Assembly (NCBI RefSeq): GCF_965137335.1
Contig: NZ_CBCRZD010000002.1
Strand: one strand, 5' to 3'
Length of the DNA stretch: 64,000 nt
DNA from: Empedobacter stercoris
GTDB lineage: Bacteria; Bacteroidota; Bacteroidia; Flavobacteriales; Weeksellaceae
Shown: piece after piece, positions 43,127 through 50,667 of the stretch
How the letters are laid out: each line of letters opens with the position of its first letter
Position numbering within the stretch: position 1 is the stretch's first letter
Notes under the pieces: generated by a model
What the model was told of the DNA's origin: nothing
What the model saw: the letters and a program-made list of their open reading frames with translations, nothing else
Database searches by the model: none
Made by a program: the position numbers and the translations under genes

Positions 43127-45181
43127 ATGATAAATACAGACAAAAATCACAAGCATACTTACGATGCACAAGGCAAAATGACTTGTTGCACACAGGAAGA
43201 AAAAATCTACACCAAAGCAGGTGCTAAGGAATTGGTAAAAGGGCATCACAAAAATGACGGGCATAATCACGACCACAGTGATGATGACGGACACGACCAT
43301 TCGCATTCAGGAGATACTGACAATGTTTTCAAGATGTTTCTTCCCGCCATTATTTCCCTTGCGCTGTTGCTTGCAGGTATTGCAATGGATAATTGGTTTC
43401 CGCAGACGTGGTTTACCGATTGGGTACGGATTATTTGGTACGTGGTGGCTTATGCTCCTGTTGGACTGCCCGTACTCAAAGAAGCCGTTGAGAGTATTCG
43501 CAAAGGCGAGATTTTCTCGGAGTTCTTTTTGATGGGCATTGCAACTATCGGGGCATTTGCCATTGGCGAATATCCCGAGGGCGTTGCGGTAATGTTGTTC
43601 TATGCCGTTGGCGAAGTTTTTCAGACAATGGCTGTTTCGAGGGCAAAATCAAACATCAAATCTTTGCTTGACCAAAGACCCGATGAAGTAACCGTTTTAA
43701 AAAACAATGAACCGCAAACCGTAAAGGCAGAAACTGTTGCCGTTGGCGAAATTATACAGCTTAAACCGGGAGAAAAATTAGGCTTAGACGGAGAACTGTT
43801 GTCCGAAACGGCATCTTTCAATACATCGGCTTTAACAGGCGAAAGCAAACCAGATACAAAAAACAAAGGCGAAACCGTTTTGGCAGGGATGATAAATCTC
43901 AACACCGTATCGCAGGTAAAAGTTACGACCGCATACACCGACAGTAAGTTGAGCAAGATTTTAGAATTGGTGCAAAACGCCACTGCACAAAAAGCACCAA
44001 CGGAATTATTTATCCGGAAATTTGCAAAAATCTATACGCCTATTGTAGTGCTGTTAGCCATAGCCATTTGCCTACTGCCTTATTTCTTTGTGGAAAATTA
44101 TGAGTTTAGAGATTGGCTGTACAGGGCTTTGGTATTCCTGGTTATTTCCTGCCCTTGTGCGTTGGTTATTTCCATTCCCTTAGGTTATTTCGGTGGTATT
44201 GGTGCTGCGAGCAAAAATGGAATACTGTTCAAAGGAAGTAACTTTTTAGATGCTCTTTCCGATATTCAAAACGTAGTGATGGATAAGACAGGTACAATGA
44301 CAGAGGGCGTTTTTAAGGTTCAGGATATCAACTTCAATCCCGAATTTGATAAAGCTGAAATTCTGGAATTAGTCAACATTTTGGAAAGCCATAGCACACA
44401 CCCCGTAGCAACCGCTATTCACGAATACGTGGGGAGACCGAATAATGAAATTCGATTGGAAAATACGGAGGAAATCGCCGGACACGGTTTGAAATCAACG
44501 GTAAACGGTAAGGATTTATTGGTCGGGAATTTCAAACTGATGGGTAAGTTCGGCATATCATACGACTTAGACCCGAACAGCATCGTTTATACAACTATTG
44601 CCGTTGCATACGACAGCAAATTTGTTGGTTACATCACGATTGCCGACAGTATCAAAGAAGATGCACAAGAAACCATAACCCTATTGCATAAGCTCAATGT
44701 TAAAGCAACGATGCTTAGCGGAGATAAAAGTACCGTTGTGAAATATGTAGCGGAGCAGTTGGGGATAGACAATGCCTTTGGAGATTTATTGCCCGAAGAC
44801 AAAGTAAACAGAGTTAAAGACATCAAAGCCAAAGGCGAAAGCGTTGCTTTTGTGGGCGATGGTGTAAACGATGCTCCTGTTGTGGCATTGAGCGACGTAG
44901 GTATCGCAATGGGTGGATTAGGGAGTGATGCCACTATCGAAACCGCAGATGTGGTCATACAGGACGATAAGCCAAGTAAAATACCTATGGCAATCAACAT
45001 CGGTAAACAGACAAAGAAAATCGTTTGGCAAAATATCGGTTTGGCTTTCGGTGTCAAAGCTATTGTACTCGTACTTGGAGCAGGTGGATTGGCGACAATG
45101 TGGGAAGCTGTTTTTGCGGATGTTGGCGTAGCGTTATTGGCAATTTTAAATGCGGTAAGAATACAGCGAATGAAATTTTAA
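43127..45181 (+). CDS. heavy-metal-exporting P1B-type ATPase
   Basis: A 684-residue ATP-driven cation exporter of the ZntA/CadA group. The N-terminus lacks the usual CxxC HMA domain and has instead a His/Asp-rich tail (HHKNDGHNHDHSDDDGHDHSHSGD, about 40-63) that may gather metal. Transmembrane metal motif SCPCALVIS is near 341, phosphorylation site DKTGTMTEG near 386, and the hinge GDGVNDAPVVALSDVGIAMGG near 580. The CPC motif and His-rich tail suggest Zn, Cd, Co or Pb export. It would move ions from cytoplasm to periplasm, where the RND pump takes over. Confidence 0.92.
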   Translation: MINTDKNHKHTYDAQGKMTCCTQEEKIYTKAGAKELVKGHHKNDGHNHDHSDDDGHDHSHSGDTDNVFKMFLPAIISLALLLAGIAMDNWFPQTWFTDWVRIIWYVVAYAPVGLPVLKEAVESIRKGEIFSEFFLMGIATIGAFAIGEYPEGVAVMLFYAVGEVFQTMAVSRAKSNIKSLLDQRPDEVTVLKNNEPQTVKAETVAVGEIIQLKPGEKLGLDGELLSETASFNTSALTGESKPDTKNKGETVLAGMINLNTVSQVKVTTAYTDSKLSKILELVQNATAQKAPTELFIRKFAKIYTPIVVLLAIAICLLPYFFVENYEFRDWLYRALVFLVISCPCALVISIPLGYFGGIGAASKNGILFKGSNFLDALSDIQNVVMDKTGTMTEGVFKVQDINFNPEFDKAEILELVNILESHSTHPVATAIHEYVGRPNNEIRLENTEEIAGHGLKSTVNGKDLLVGNFKLMGKFGISYDLDPNSIVYTTIAVAYDSKFVGYITIADSIKEDAQETITLLHKLNVKATMLSGDKSTVVKYVAEQLGIDNAFGDLLPEDKVNRVKDIKAKGESVAFVGDGVNDAPVVALSDVGIAMGGLGSDATIETADVVIQDDKPSKIPMAINIGKQTKKIVWQNIGLAFGVKAIVLVLGAGGLATMWEAVFADVGVALLAILNAVRIQRMKF

Positions 45182-45194
45182 ACCCCTTCAATTT

Positions 45195-45437
45195 ATGAGT
45201 TTTGAAAAGGAAAAAGAAAATACGCAAAAAGAAATATATCCCCAATCGGCATATTTCTCAATCAAGAAAGCCTGTAAAAAGGGAGAAAGATTGCATCACC
45301 GAATACTTAATTGGACAATGCTGATTTTCCTCTCTGCCATATTGATATTCCTAATTTTTGCTGTTGTCCGTCATATTTATCATCATTATATAGGTAATTT
45401 TCAGCACCATCAACACCAACATCATCATCATCGTTGA
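45195..45437 (+). CDS. small membrane protein with natural poly-His tail
   Basis: An 80-residue protein: a basic cytoplasmic N-terminus (about 1-37), one transmembrane helix (about 39-61, TMLIFLSAILIFLIFAVV), and a C-terminal tail with 11 His in the last 18 residues (HHYIGNFQHHQHQHHHHR). It starts 14 bp after the ATPase gene and probably ends that operon. The tail would sit in the periplasm and could pass ions to the adaptor or the RND pump. I know no family; the role is inferred from position and composition. Confidence 0.7.
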   Translation: MSFEKEKENTQKEIYPQSAYFSIKKACKKGERLHHRILNWTMLIFLSAILIFLIFAVVRHIYHHYIGNFQHHQHQHHHHR

Positions 45438-45519
45438 AATGACAGATGTTTTTGATGAGGGAACAGCGCTGTTGGCAATTCACTACTCATAGTGCGCTTA
45501 AACATTTCAAAATAATCGA

Positions 45520-46343
45520 ATGAATAAATTTTACAACGAAACATTACATAGGTTAAAAACAACAGTCAACGAATTGGAGGTTGAAGCTGATTGCTCCATA
45601 CAACGGATAGAAGCTGTTATACTTCTTATTGTAGAATGCCTATCCGAACTAAAGGAATATGTGCTAAAAACAGGGTTCAGCGATGAAGACGAAGAAATCC
45701 GTTTTTTCAAACATCAGAAACCTACCATCGTTGCAAAGCTCATTTATTACAATGCTGTGTATAAGATTGAAGCCAAAAGACCTTATGGCGGAAAAGAAGT
45801 TTTGGAAGAATATTTCAATAAAGAATTATCAAAGCTCAAAAGGTTTTTTGATAACAATATGGCGTTTTACAGCTATTACAGAACCGACAGCACTTATCTT
45901 GACCACACCTATTTTGTTCGTGGCAAGCACAATGTTCAATTGAGTTTGGACACATTCTATTTTTTGAAACCGACCACAGTTTTTCCACTTCCCACGATTA
46001 CAAAGTAGCAAAGATTATTGCCAATGATTTGATACAGGACTACCTCGAAGACCAACTATCAAAAACAGCCACAAGCGACAAACCGACAACCCTGCATTGG
46101 ACAGGTAGCAAGACCGCTTTAACCGAATTGATTTATGCACTACATTCACAAGGCATATTCAATAACGCCAATGCAGATATTAAACCTATCGTCAAAGTCT
46201 TTGAAAGCACTTTTAATGTTGATTTGGGAGATTTCTATCACACGTTTTTAGAACTCAAATCCCGAAAAATGAACAGAACTAAATTCCTTGACAGCCTTAA
46301 AGAAAGCCTTATCAAAAAAATGGACGAGCAGGACGGTAGGTAG
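45520..46343 (+). pseudogene. rteC: rteC-like regulator, frame interrupted at T6 run
   Basis: Two frames, 45520-46008 and one reaching 46343, join into one RteC-type protein of about 274 residues. After a -1 shift at the six T of 45960-45965 the reading continues ETDHSFSTSHDYKVAKIIANDLIQDYL, the conserved RteC core. RteC regulates excision and transfer in CTnDOT-type elements. Read strictly, the first frame ends at 46008 and the gene is broken. The junction reads T-TTT-TTG in the zero frame, a valid -1 slippery heptamer, so programmed frameshifting is an alternative to a mutation or a sequencing error. Confidence 0.8.
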
Positions 46344-46366
46344 GGTTTGCTATATCTGTACAGCGT

Positions 46367-46396
46367 AAAAAGGGTTTAATAAAAGCCCTTTTTTCT
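46367..46396 (+). terminator. terminator after rteC
   Basis: AAAAAGGG (46367-46374) can pair with CCCTTTTT (46386-46393) around an 11-nt loop, with T following. It lies 24 bp beyond the rteC stop. Confidence 0.65.
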
Positions 46397-46467
46397 TGTC
46401 CTGTTTTACCAAGTGTAATAATCGGATATTAAAATCCTTTGTATGGTTTTGAGAATAATAAATTTTG

Positions 46468-46592
46468 TATATTTGCTGTGAGCTAACGGAAACGTGTTGA
46501 AAAGCAAAGCAATAAGCACCGTTACCAAATCGTTACTTGACTATCTTTGATAACCCACATAAGAGCCTTGTATTCAACCGAAAAGGCTTTTT
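46468..46592 (+). ncRNA. candidate RteR-like small RNA
   Basis: TATATTTGC (46468-46476) is a good -7 element, with TTTG at 46448-46451 upstream (16-bp spacing, slightly short). A hairpin AGCCTT (46564-46569)/AAGGCT (46583-46588) with a T-run ends 46592. The RNA between them would be about 110 nt and has no credible open frame. In CTnDOT a small RNA, RteR, is encoded immediately downstream of rteC; the position here is the same. Alternatively this is a leader with attenuator for the operon at 46635. Confidence 0.45.
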
Positions 46593-46634
46593 CCTGAAAA
46601 CTTTAAAATAAAAAAAAACAATAACAATATAAAA

Positions 46635-46904
46635 GTGTTGCCTTATGTAAATTTTTGGTTACGTGCTATTTTTATCGCATTGTTTATAGTTTCTTTCAAC
46701 ATACTTGTAGATTATTTTTTGGAGAAAAGTATTGAAGAAGTTTCTCATAGTCAAAAATATCTTGAATTCATTGATAGGTATATTATAGTTTTTGTAATAC
46801 TAATTTGTTGTATAATTAATTGGTTGTTCATTGTGGCTAATAAAGATAATGTATATGATAAATTTTGTTCTTTGTTAGAAGAAAAGGGTTTTAAAGTAAG
46901 TTAA
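46635..46904 (+). CDS. hypothetical membrane protein (89 aa), cargo operon gene 1
   Basis: Two hydrophobic helices (about residues 8-28 and 48-68) are joined by a short charged loop (EKSIEEVSHSQKYLEFIDRY), with a cytoplasmic-looking tail. The start is GTG at 46635 after AAAA, resembling the GTG start of the island's CzcA gene. No family is recognised. It opens a tight series of four small genes that is far more AT-rich than the rest of the island, suggesting a separate origin. Confidence 0.6.
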   Translation: MLPYVNFWLRAIFIALFIVSFNILVDYFLEKSIEEVSHSQKYLEFIDRYIIVFVILICCIINWLFIVANKDNVYDKFCSLLEEKGFKVS

Positions 46905-46911
46905 ATAAATT

Positions 46912-47337
46912 ATGAATAGTAATAATGATATATGGATAGTACAGAGAATATTACGCTATATTCTTGCATTAATATTGGGAGGAGTTGTTTTTTTATTAAT
47001 TTCTTTTTTAGATATTCTATTTATAGAAAAAATATCACCACAATCATTAGAAATTTTATTAGGGAATTATGTAATGCCATTTATAAAAGGTTTTATTTAC
47101 ACTTATGTAGTAATGAAAATTTCTATAGGTCAAAAAGGTAGAATAATAATGGGTTTAATATCTGTATGTTTTATAATTTTTTTTATTTTGGGTAGTTATT
47201 ATTATGAAATTCAAAAACTACCAGTATTTTACAGATTGTTAGGGAATTATGCAACAATTATAGGTTCATTATCGAGTTTTATTATAGGATGTAAATTTTT
47301 AACTGATAAAAAGAAACTTAATTCGACTGTAAATTAA
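46912..47337 (+). CDS. hypothetical polytopic membrane protein (141 aa), cargo operon gene 2
   Basis: About four hydrophobic segments (near 14-34, 46-66, 75-95, 108-128) make up most of the protein; conserved-looking charged residues are few. The start is ATG, 7 bp after the previous gene. No known transporter, holin or immunity family is recognised by eye. Its position in a four-gene set with a lipoprotein suggests an envelope complex. Confidence 0.6.
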   Translation: MNSNNDIWIVQRILRYILALILGGVVFLLISFLDILFIEKISPQSLEILLGNYVMPFIKGFIYTYVVMKISIGQKGRIIMGLISVCFIIFFILGSYYYEIQKLPVFYRLLGNYATIIGSLSSFIIGCKFLTDKKKLNSTVN

Positions 47338-47343
47338 ATAAAT

Positions 47344-47907
47344 ATGAAGAAAATTTTACTTATTGTTACTTGCTTTTTTATTTTAATAGCTTGTGGAGAT
47401 TCAAGCAATAATAATGAAATAGAAATTGAATTAATTCAATTAAATGATATTAATAATTGGTATAGTGATAATTATTCTATCAATGAAAAATTTATTAGTA
47501 AAAAAGATGGTTTTGAAAACCGAGATGAAAAATCAAAAAAAATATATATAAATGGTTTTAGAAAACAGTTTAATCAAAACACTGATTGGGATTTTATTAA
47601 TCAATCGTTAGAAGTAAAAGGAACAAATGGTTATAATAAATTAATTGTTATTTCTACTCATTTTGAGAATTTAAAAAACAATCAATTTTTTATTTACAAT
47701 CAAGTCTTTTACTACTCGAATAATATTGATGATTATGGTTATCAAAATAATTATAAATATCCAGTTCCTTTAGAAATGACTGCTAAAATTTTTGATAAAA
47801 ATGGAAAAGAAGTAGATGAATTAGAATACCTTACTATTTGGGATGGTGATTTTAGTTCTTATGGAGATATCTGTAATAATATAACTGAATTTGATGATGA
47901 AAAATAA
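47344..47907 (+). CDS. hypothetical lipoprotein (187 aa), cargo operon gene 3
   Basis: A signal peptide with lipobox (ILIAC, Cys at 17) is followed by an acidic, Asn-rich exported domain with aromatic strands (WYSDNYSINEKFISKKDGFEN, then KLIVISTHFENLKNNQFFIYNQVFYY). It starts 6 bp after the previous gene. No domain family is recognised. The acidic GDSSNN after the Cys does not match the usual SDD-type surface-export signal exactly, so either leaflet is possible. Confidence 0.62.
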   Translation: MKKILLIVTCFFILIACGDSSNNNEIEIELIQLNDINNWYSDNYSINEKFISKKDGFENRDEKSKKIYINGFRKQFNQNTDWDFINQSLEVKGTNGYNKLIVISTHFENLKNNQFFIYNQVFYYSNNIDDYGYQNNYKYPVPLEMTAKIFDKNGKEVDELEYLTIWDGDFSSYGDICNNITEFDDEK

Positions 47908-48103
47908 AGAAATAATATATTCTGCAACTGCAATAATAATTGCTTTGTTGTTTTGTTTTACTTATTATTTAATAAAAAATAACAGTAATGAAAGATATGT
48001 TTTTAATAATAAATATCCTTTGGTATTAGATAAAAAGACAGGCGAAGTTTTTAATTTTAGAAATGGGAAAAAAATAAAAATGCAGGAAGGTGAAAACTAT
48101 TAA
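47894..48103 (+). CDS. hypothetical single-span membrane protein (69 aa), cargo operon gene 4
   Basis: It overlaps the end of the lipoprotein gene by 14 bp, indicating translational coupling; the start may be either of two adjacent ATG codons. One transmembrane helix (about 9-28) is followed by a periplasmic domain with KYPLVLDKKTGEVFNFRNGK, a small beta-hairpin-like repeat seen in several phage and island proteins. No function is assigned. The island's right repeat lies 125 bp downstream. Confidence 0.55.
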   Translation: MMKNKEIIYSATAIIIALLFCFTYYLIKNNSNERYVFNNKYPLVLDKKTGEVFNFRNGKKIKMQEGENY

Positions 48104-48200
48104 ATTCTTGTCAAAAATCCATCGTAAAAAACGATATAAAAATAGGTGTAAAAATGGGTTAAAAAATGCATGCTTTTAACTATTGTTTACAAATGATAAA

Positions 48201-48230
48201 AACGCTATTCAGTTTTTGCTGTTTAGCGTT
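48201..48230. repeat. hairpin abutting right repeat
   Basis: AACGCTA (48201-48207) pairs perfectly with TAGCGTT (48224-48230), and CAG/CTG extends inside. The last two bases overlap the start of the 116-bp repeat. It could be the cargo operon's terminator or a recombinase arm structure. Confidence 0.5.
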
Positions 48231-48343
48231 ATATTGTTTTTTATATTCTTCTACATTCATCATACAAAAATAGTTTATCCAAATTAATTCGAGAAGTTAA
48301 GATATAAAAAAAGAGAGTTTCTTGTTAGAAACTCTCTTTGTAG

Positions 48344-48344
<1 letters not shown>
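48229..48344. repeat. right 116-bp direct repeat (attR candidate)
   Basis: Identical to 28349-28464. It carries an orphan copy of the SUFU start (two ATG codons and ten more, read on the minus strand from 48263) and the terminator hairpin 48310-48321/48328-48339. Its last base is the discriminator base of the tRNA-fMet gene. Confidence 0.92.
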
Positions 48345-48416
<72 letters not shown>

Positions 48417-48422
48417 ATTTAG

Positions 48423-48495
<73 letters not shown>

Positions 48496-48505
48496 TTATT
48501 GGACT

Positions 48506-48537
48506 GCAAATATACGTTCATTATTTAAAATACCAAA
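48506..48537 (-). promoter_or_regulatory. tRNA-fMet promoter
   Basis: Read on the minus strand, TTTG (48537-48534) and TATATTTG (48514-48507) are exactly 19 bp apart, the canonical Bacteroidota promoter. Confidence 0.8.
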
Positions 48538-48631
48538 TATTATTCCAATTTATTTTATTTTATTCAGAAAAATCTAAAGAAAATAAGATTTAAATATTTA
48601 TCTAACAACACTTTAATTACTTAAAAATATT

Positions 48632-49795
48632 TTAATTATTTTTTTTATCTACTTTGATTGGTGGATGCTTTTCAATAAAATCAATCGCTAAATCAGACGA
48701 ATCTGTCAAAAATAATAAGTCTTTATAAGGTCTTCCTACTGATAATTGATGCAATACAGAATAAATCGAAGTGTCTTCTACATATCTTTTTTTACTCAAA
48801 AATATCATTGGACTGTAATACCCTGATGTTCCGTAATGGTTTTGCGCTGCTTCCTGAAAAATTTCTTGAGTAGTTCCTGCACTTCCTGGCGCATAAACCA
48901 ATCCGAACAAACTAATGGTTAACAACATATCTTCACGAATACTATTCGAAAAATACTTTGCAATATTTGTTGCAAACAAATTACTTGGCTCATGTCCGTA
49001 AAACCAAGTTGGAATAGCTAAACTTTCAGCAGCATTTGGGTAAAGATTCAAAACTTTCTTAGCGTTTGTCATATAATTCTTGGCTAAATACTCTGTTTTA
49101 TTTTCATCTACAAAATCTAAATCTGCTAAAATATGAATTGCATTCATTAGATCTTCGTCTGAATAATTTGCCATATAAGCTCCTAAATTTGCAGCTTCCA
49201 TAATCCCTGGCCCTCCCCCAGAAACTACAAAATATCCTTTCGATGTTGCTAATTTTGCGGCTTTCGCTGTTTCATTATAGAACTCTGAATTGCGCGCTGT
49301 AGAATGTCCGCCCATAAACCCAACGACTTTTCGTTTTGTCATTCCCTCATCATCATACTCTAAGATTCTTCGCAAACCATCATCAATTGATAAATCATGC
49401 AAACGTTGAGCTAAAGCTTCAGAAACAGAAGGATTATATTTATGTTTTTTGAAATGTTTATAAATTTTTAGATCAATACTTTGGTCATTATTTGGATCGT
49501 AACCTTCCATCAACTCTTGCCATGTGTATAATTTTCCTCGATAAGGATTATAAGGAACAGCTTCAAACTTTGGATATATAAAAGCTCCGCGCTCTATTAA
49601 ATGAATTGCATGATGTTGTCTAAACTTACATCCCAAGAAAGAAGTATTACACAAATTATATTCTTCCCAATTGATCTCGTGACGAATAAAATTAATATCC
49701 TGAATAACTTTATTTGTTAAATCTTTGGTTTGAGCAACTAATTCTTCCCACTCATTAATATTATGAACTAAGTCTTTTATTGGTTTAATTTTCAT
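48632..49795 (-). CDS. LOG-family (nucleoside monophosphate nucleosidase-like) protein
   Basis: A 387-residue Rossmann-fold protein of the LOG/TIGR00730 group, which includes cytokinin-activating phosphoribohydrolases and PpnN. The signature pair is visible: GGGPGIMEAANLGAY near residue 195 and the PGSAGTTQEIFQEA version of PGGxGTxxE near 302, with Ser in place of the usual second Gly. An N-terminal extension of about 130 residues makes it longer than simple LOG proteins. It probably cleaves a nucleotide to base and ribose-5-phosphate; the physiological substrate is unknown. Confidence 0.8.
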   Translation of the reverse strand: MKIKPIKDLVHNINEWEELVAQTKDLTNKVIQDINFIRHEINWEEYNLCNTSFLGCKFRQHHAIHLIERGAFIYPKFEAVPYNPYRGKLYTWQELMEGYDPNNDQSIDLKIYKHFKKHKYNPSVSEALAQRLHDLSIDDGLRRILEYDDEGMTKRKVVGFMGGHSTARNSEFYNETAKAAKLATSKGYFVVSGGGPGIMEAANLGAYMANYSDEDLMNAIHILADLDFVDENKTEYLAKNYMTNAKKVLNLYPNAAESLAIPTWFYGHEPSNLFATNIAKYFSNSIREDMLLTISLFGLVYAPGSAGTTQEIFQEAAQNHYGTSGYYSPMIFLSKKRYVEDTSIYSVLHQLSVGRPYKDLLFLTDSSDLAIDFIEKHPPIKVDKKNN

Positions 49796-49901
49796 TGGTT
49801 TCTTTTAAAATGATTAAAAAAATTGAGAAAATGAATTTACACGAATTATTCCAAACCAACGAATTCGATCCAATAAATATAAAAATTTCATTTTTCTCAT
49901 C

Positions 49902-49910
49902 TATCTTTGC
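49902..49910 (+). promoter_or_regulatory. -7 element before cobalamin riboswitch
   Basis: TATCTTTGC matches TAnnTTTG and would start transcription about 15 bp before the first conserved riboswitch base. This supports a plus-strand transcript. Confidence 0.55.
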
Positions 49911-49928
49911 ACCTTGTTTCATTTCAAA

Positions 49929-50046
49929 ATATAGGGAAATCGTGTGTAACTCACGAGCTGTCGCGCAACTGTAAATCAACAAATTTGATAAGCCAGAATG
50001 CCAATTTTGAAATTTTAATTTAAAATAAACTTTCGCGAAAAAAGTT
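49929..50046 (+). promoter_or_regulatory. cobalamin riboswitch upstream of thioesterase
   Basis: Conserved blocks appear in order. GGGAA is at 49934-49938. A P4-type stem CGTG/CACG lies at 49941-49944 and 49952-49955. Next come GCTGTCGCGCAACTGTAA (49957-49974) and AAGCCAGAATGCC (49990-50002). A distal hairpin AACTTT/AAAGTT (50028-50033, 50041-50046) has loop CGCGA (50034-50038), which complements TCGCG of the L5 loop (49961-49965). Both loops depart from the common CCCGC type together, as expected for a true kissing loop. The next genes on this strand are a 21-codon frame and the acyl-CoA thioesterase. Confidence 0.78.
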
Positions 50047-50054
50047 CAAAAATT

Positions 50055-50120
50055 ATGTTCTATGAAATTATTAAAACACCACAAAAACATTGTCACAAAA
50101 TTAAATTTAAGAAAAAGTAA
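50055..50120 (+). CDS. possible 21-aa peptide downstream of riboswitch
   Basis: The ATG at 50055 lies 8 bp after the riboswitch's distal hairpin, and the frame encodes MFYEIIKTPQKHCHKIKFKK plus one Lys. It contains a HCH triplet. It ends 11 bp before the thioesterase start and may be a leader peptide coupling riboswitch and gene. No homologue is known to me; it may also be chance. Confidence 0.3.
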   Translation: MFYEIIKTPQKHCHKIKFKKK

Positions 50121-50131
50121 CGTGTAAAATT

Positions 50132-50551
50132 ATGATAATGGAAGTGGAAAAAACCCCAAGAGAAGAGTTGATCGAACAACGTATCATCAATTCTGAAACT
50201 CGTATTTTCAAAGCTGTTTTTCCAGGAGATACAAACCATCACAACACCATGTTTGGTGGATCAGTCATGTATCTGATGGATGAAATTGCTTTTATGACAG
50301 CAACTCGTTTTTGTCGTAAACCTATTGTTACAGTAAGTAGTGATAAAATTGATTTTAAACATTCTATTCCTGCTGGAACTATTGTCGAAATGGTTGGTAA
50401 AGTTGTTCGTGTTGGTCGTACAAGTTTGGATGTACAAATTGATATATTCATCGAAAGTATGTACAGAGATGGCCGCGAAAAAGCGATTACTGGAACATTT
50501 ACGTTAGTTGCTATTAACGAAAACAAAAGACCAGTTCCTGTTATTGACTAA
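50132..50551 (+). CDS. acyl-CoA thioesterase (hotdog fold)
   Basis: A 139-residue protein of the YciA/BACH type; MIMEVEKTPREEL gives two possible starts, 50132 or 50138. The active-site helix region NHHNTMFGGSVMYLMDEIAFMTATRFC holds the catalytic Asp, and DKIDFKHSIPAGTIVEMVGKVVRVGRTSLDV is the conserved second strand block. It hydrolyses acyl-CoA to free acid and CoA. Its apparent control by a cobalamin riboswitch is unusual. A link to propionyl- or methylmalonyl-CoA handling when B12 is short would make sense, but is inference. Confidence 0.88.
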   Translation: MIMEVEKTPREELIEQRIINSETRIFKAVFPGDTNHHNTMFGGSVMYLMDEIAFMTATRFCRKPIVTVSSDKIDFKHSIPAGTIVEMVGKVVRVGRTSLDVQIDIFIESMYRDGREKAITGTFTLVAINENKRPVPVID

Positions 50552-50571
50552 CAACGAACTATAGAATGTTA

Positions 50572-50604
50572 AAATCCTTTGTCTAAGAGATAAAGGATTT
50601 TTTT
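50572..50604 (+). terminator. terminator after thioesterase
   Basis: AAATCCTTT (50572-50580) pairs with AAAGGATTT (50592-50600) followed by T. It lies 20 bp after the stop codon and separates the gene from tryptophanase. Confidence 0.8.
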
Positions 50605-50667
50605 GATTTTAATTATATAATTGATAATATTCTTAAGGTTTCTTAGTTTTACACTAAACACAAAAAA

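Noticed and set aside
49785..49982. Minus-strand frame upstream of the LOG gene
   Set aside because: It covers the riboswitch region, has no recognisable product, and overlaps the end of a better gene.
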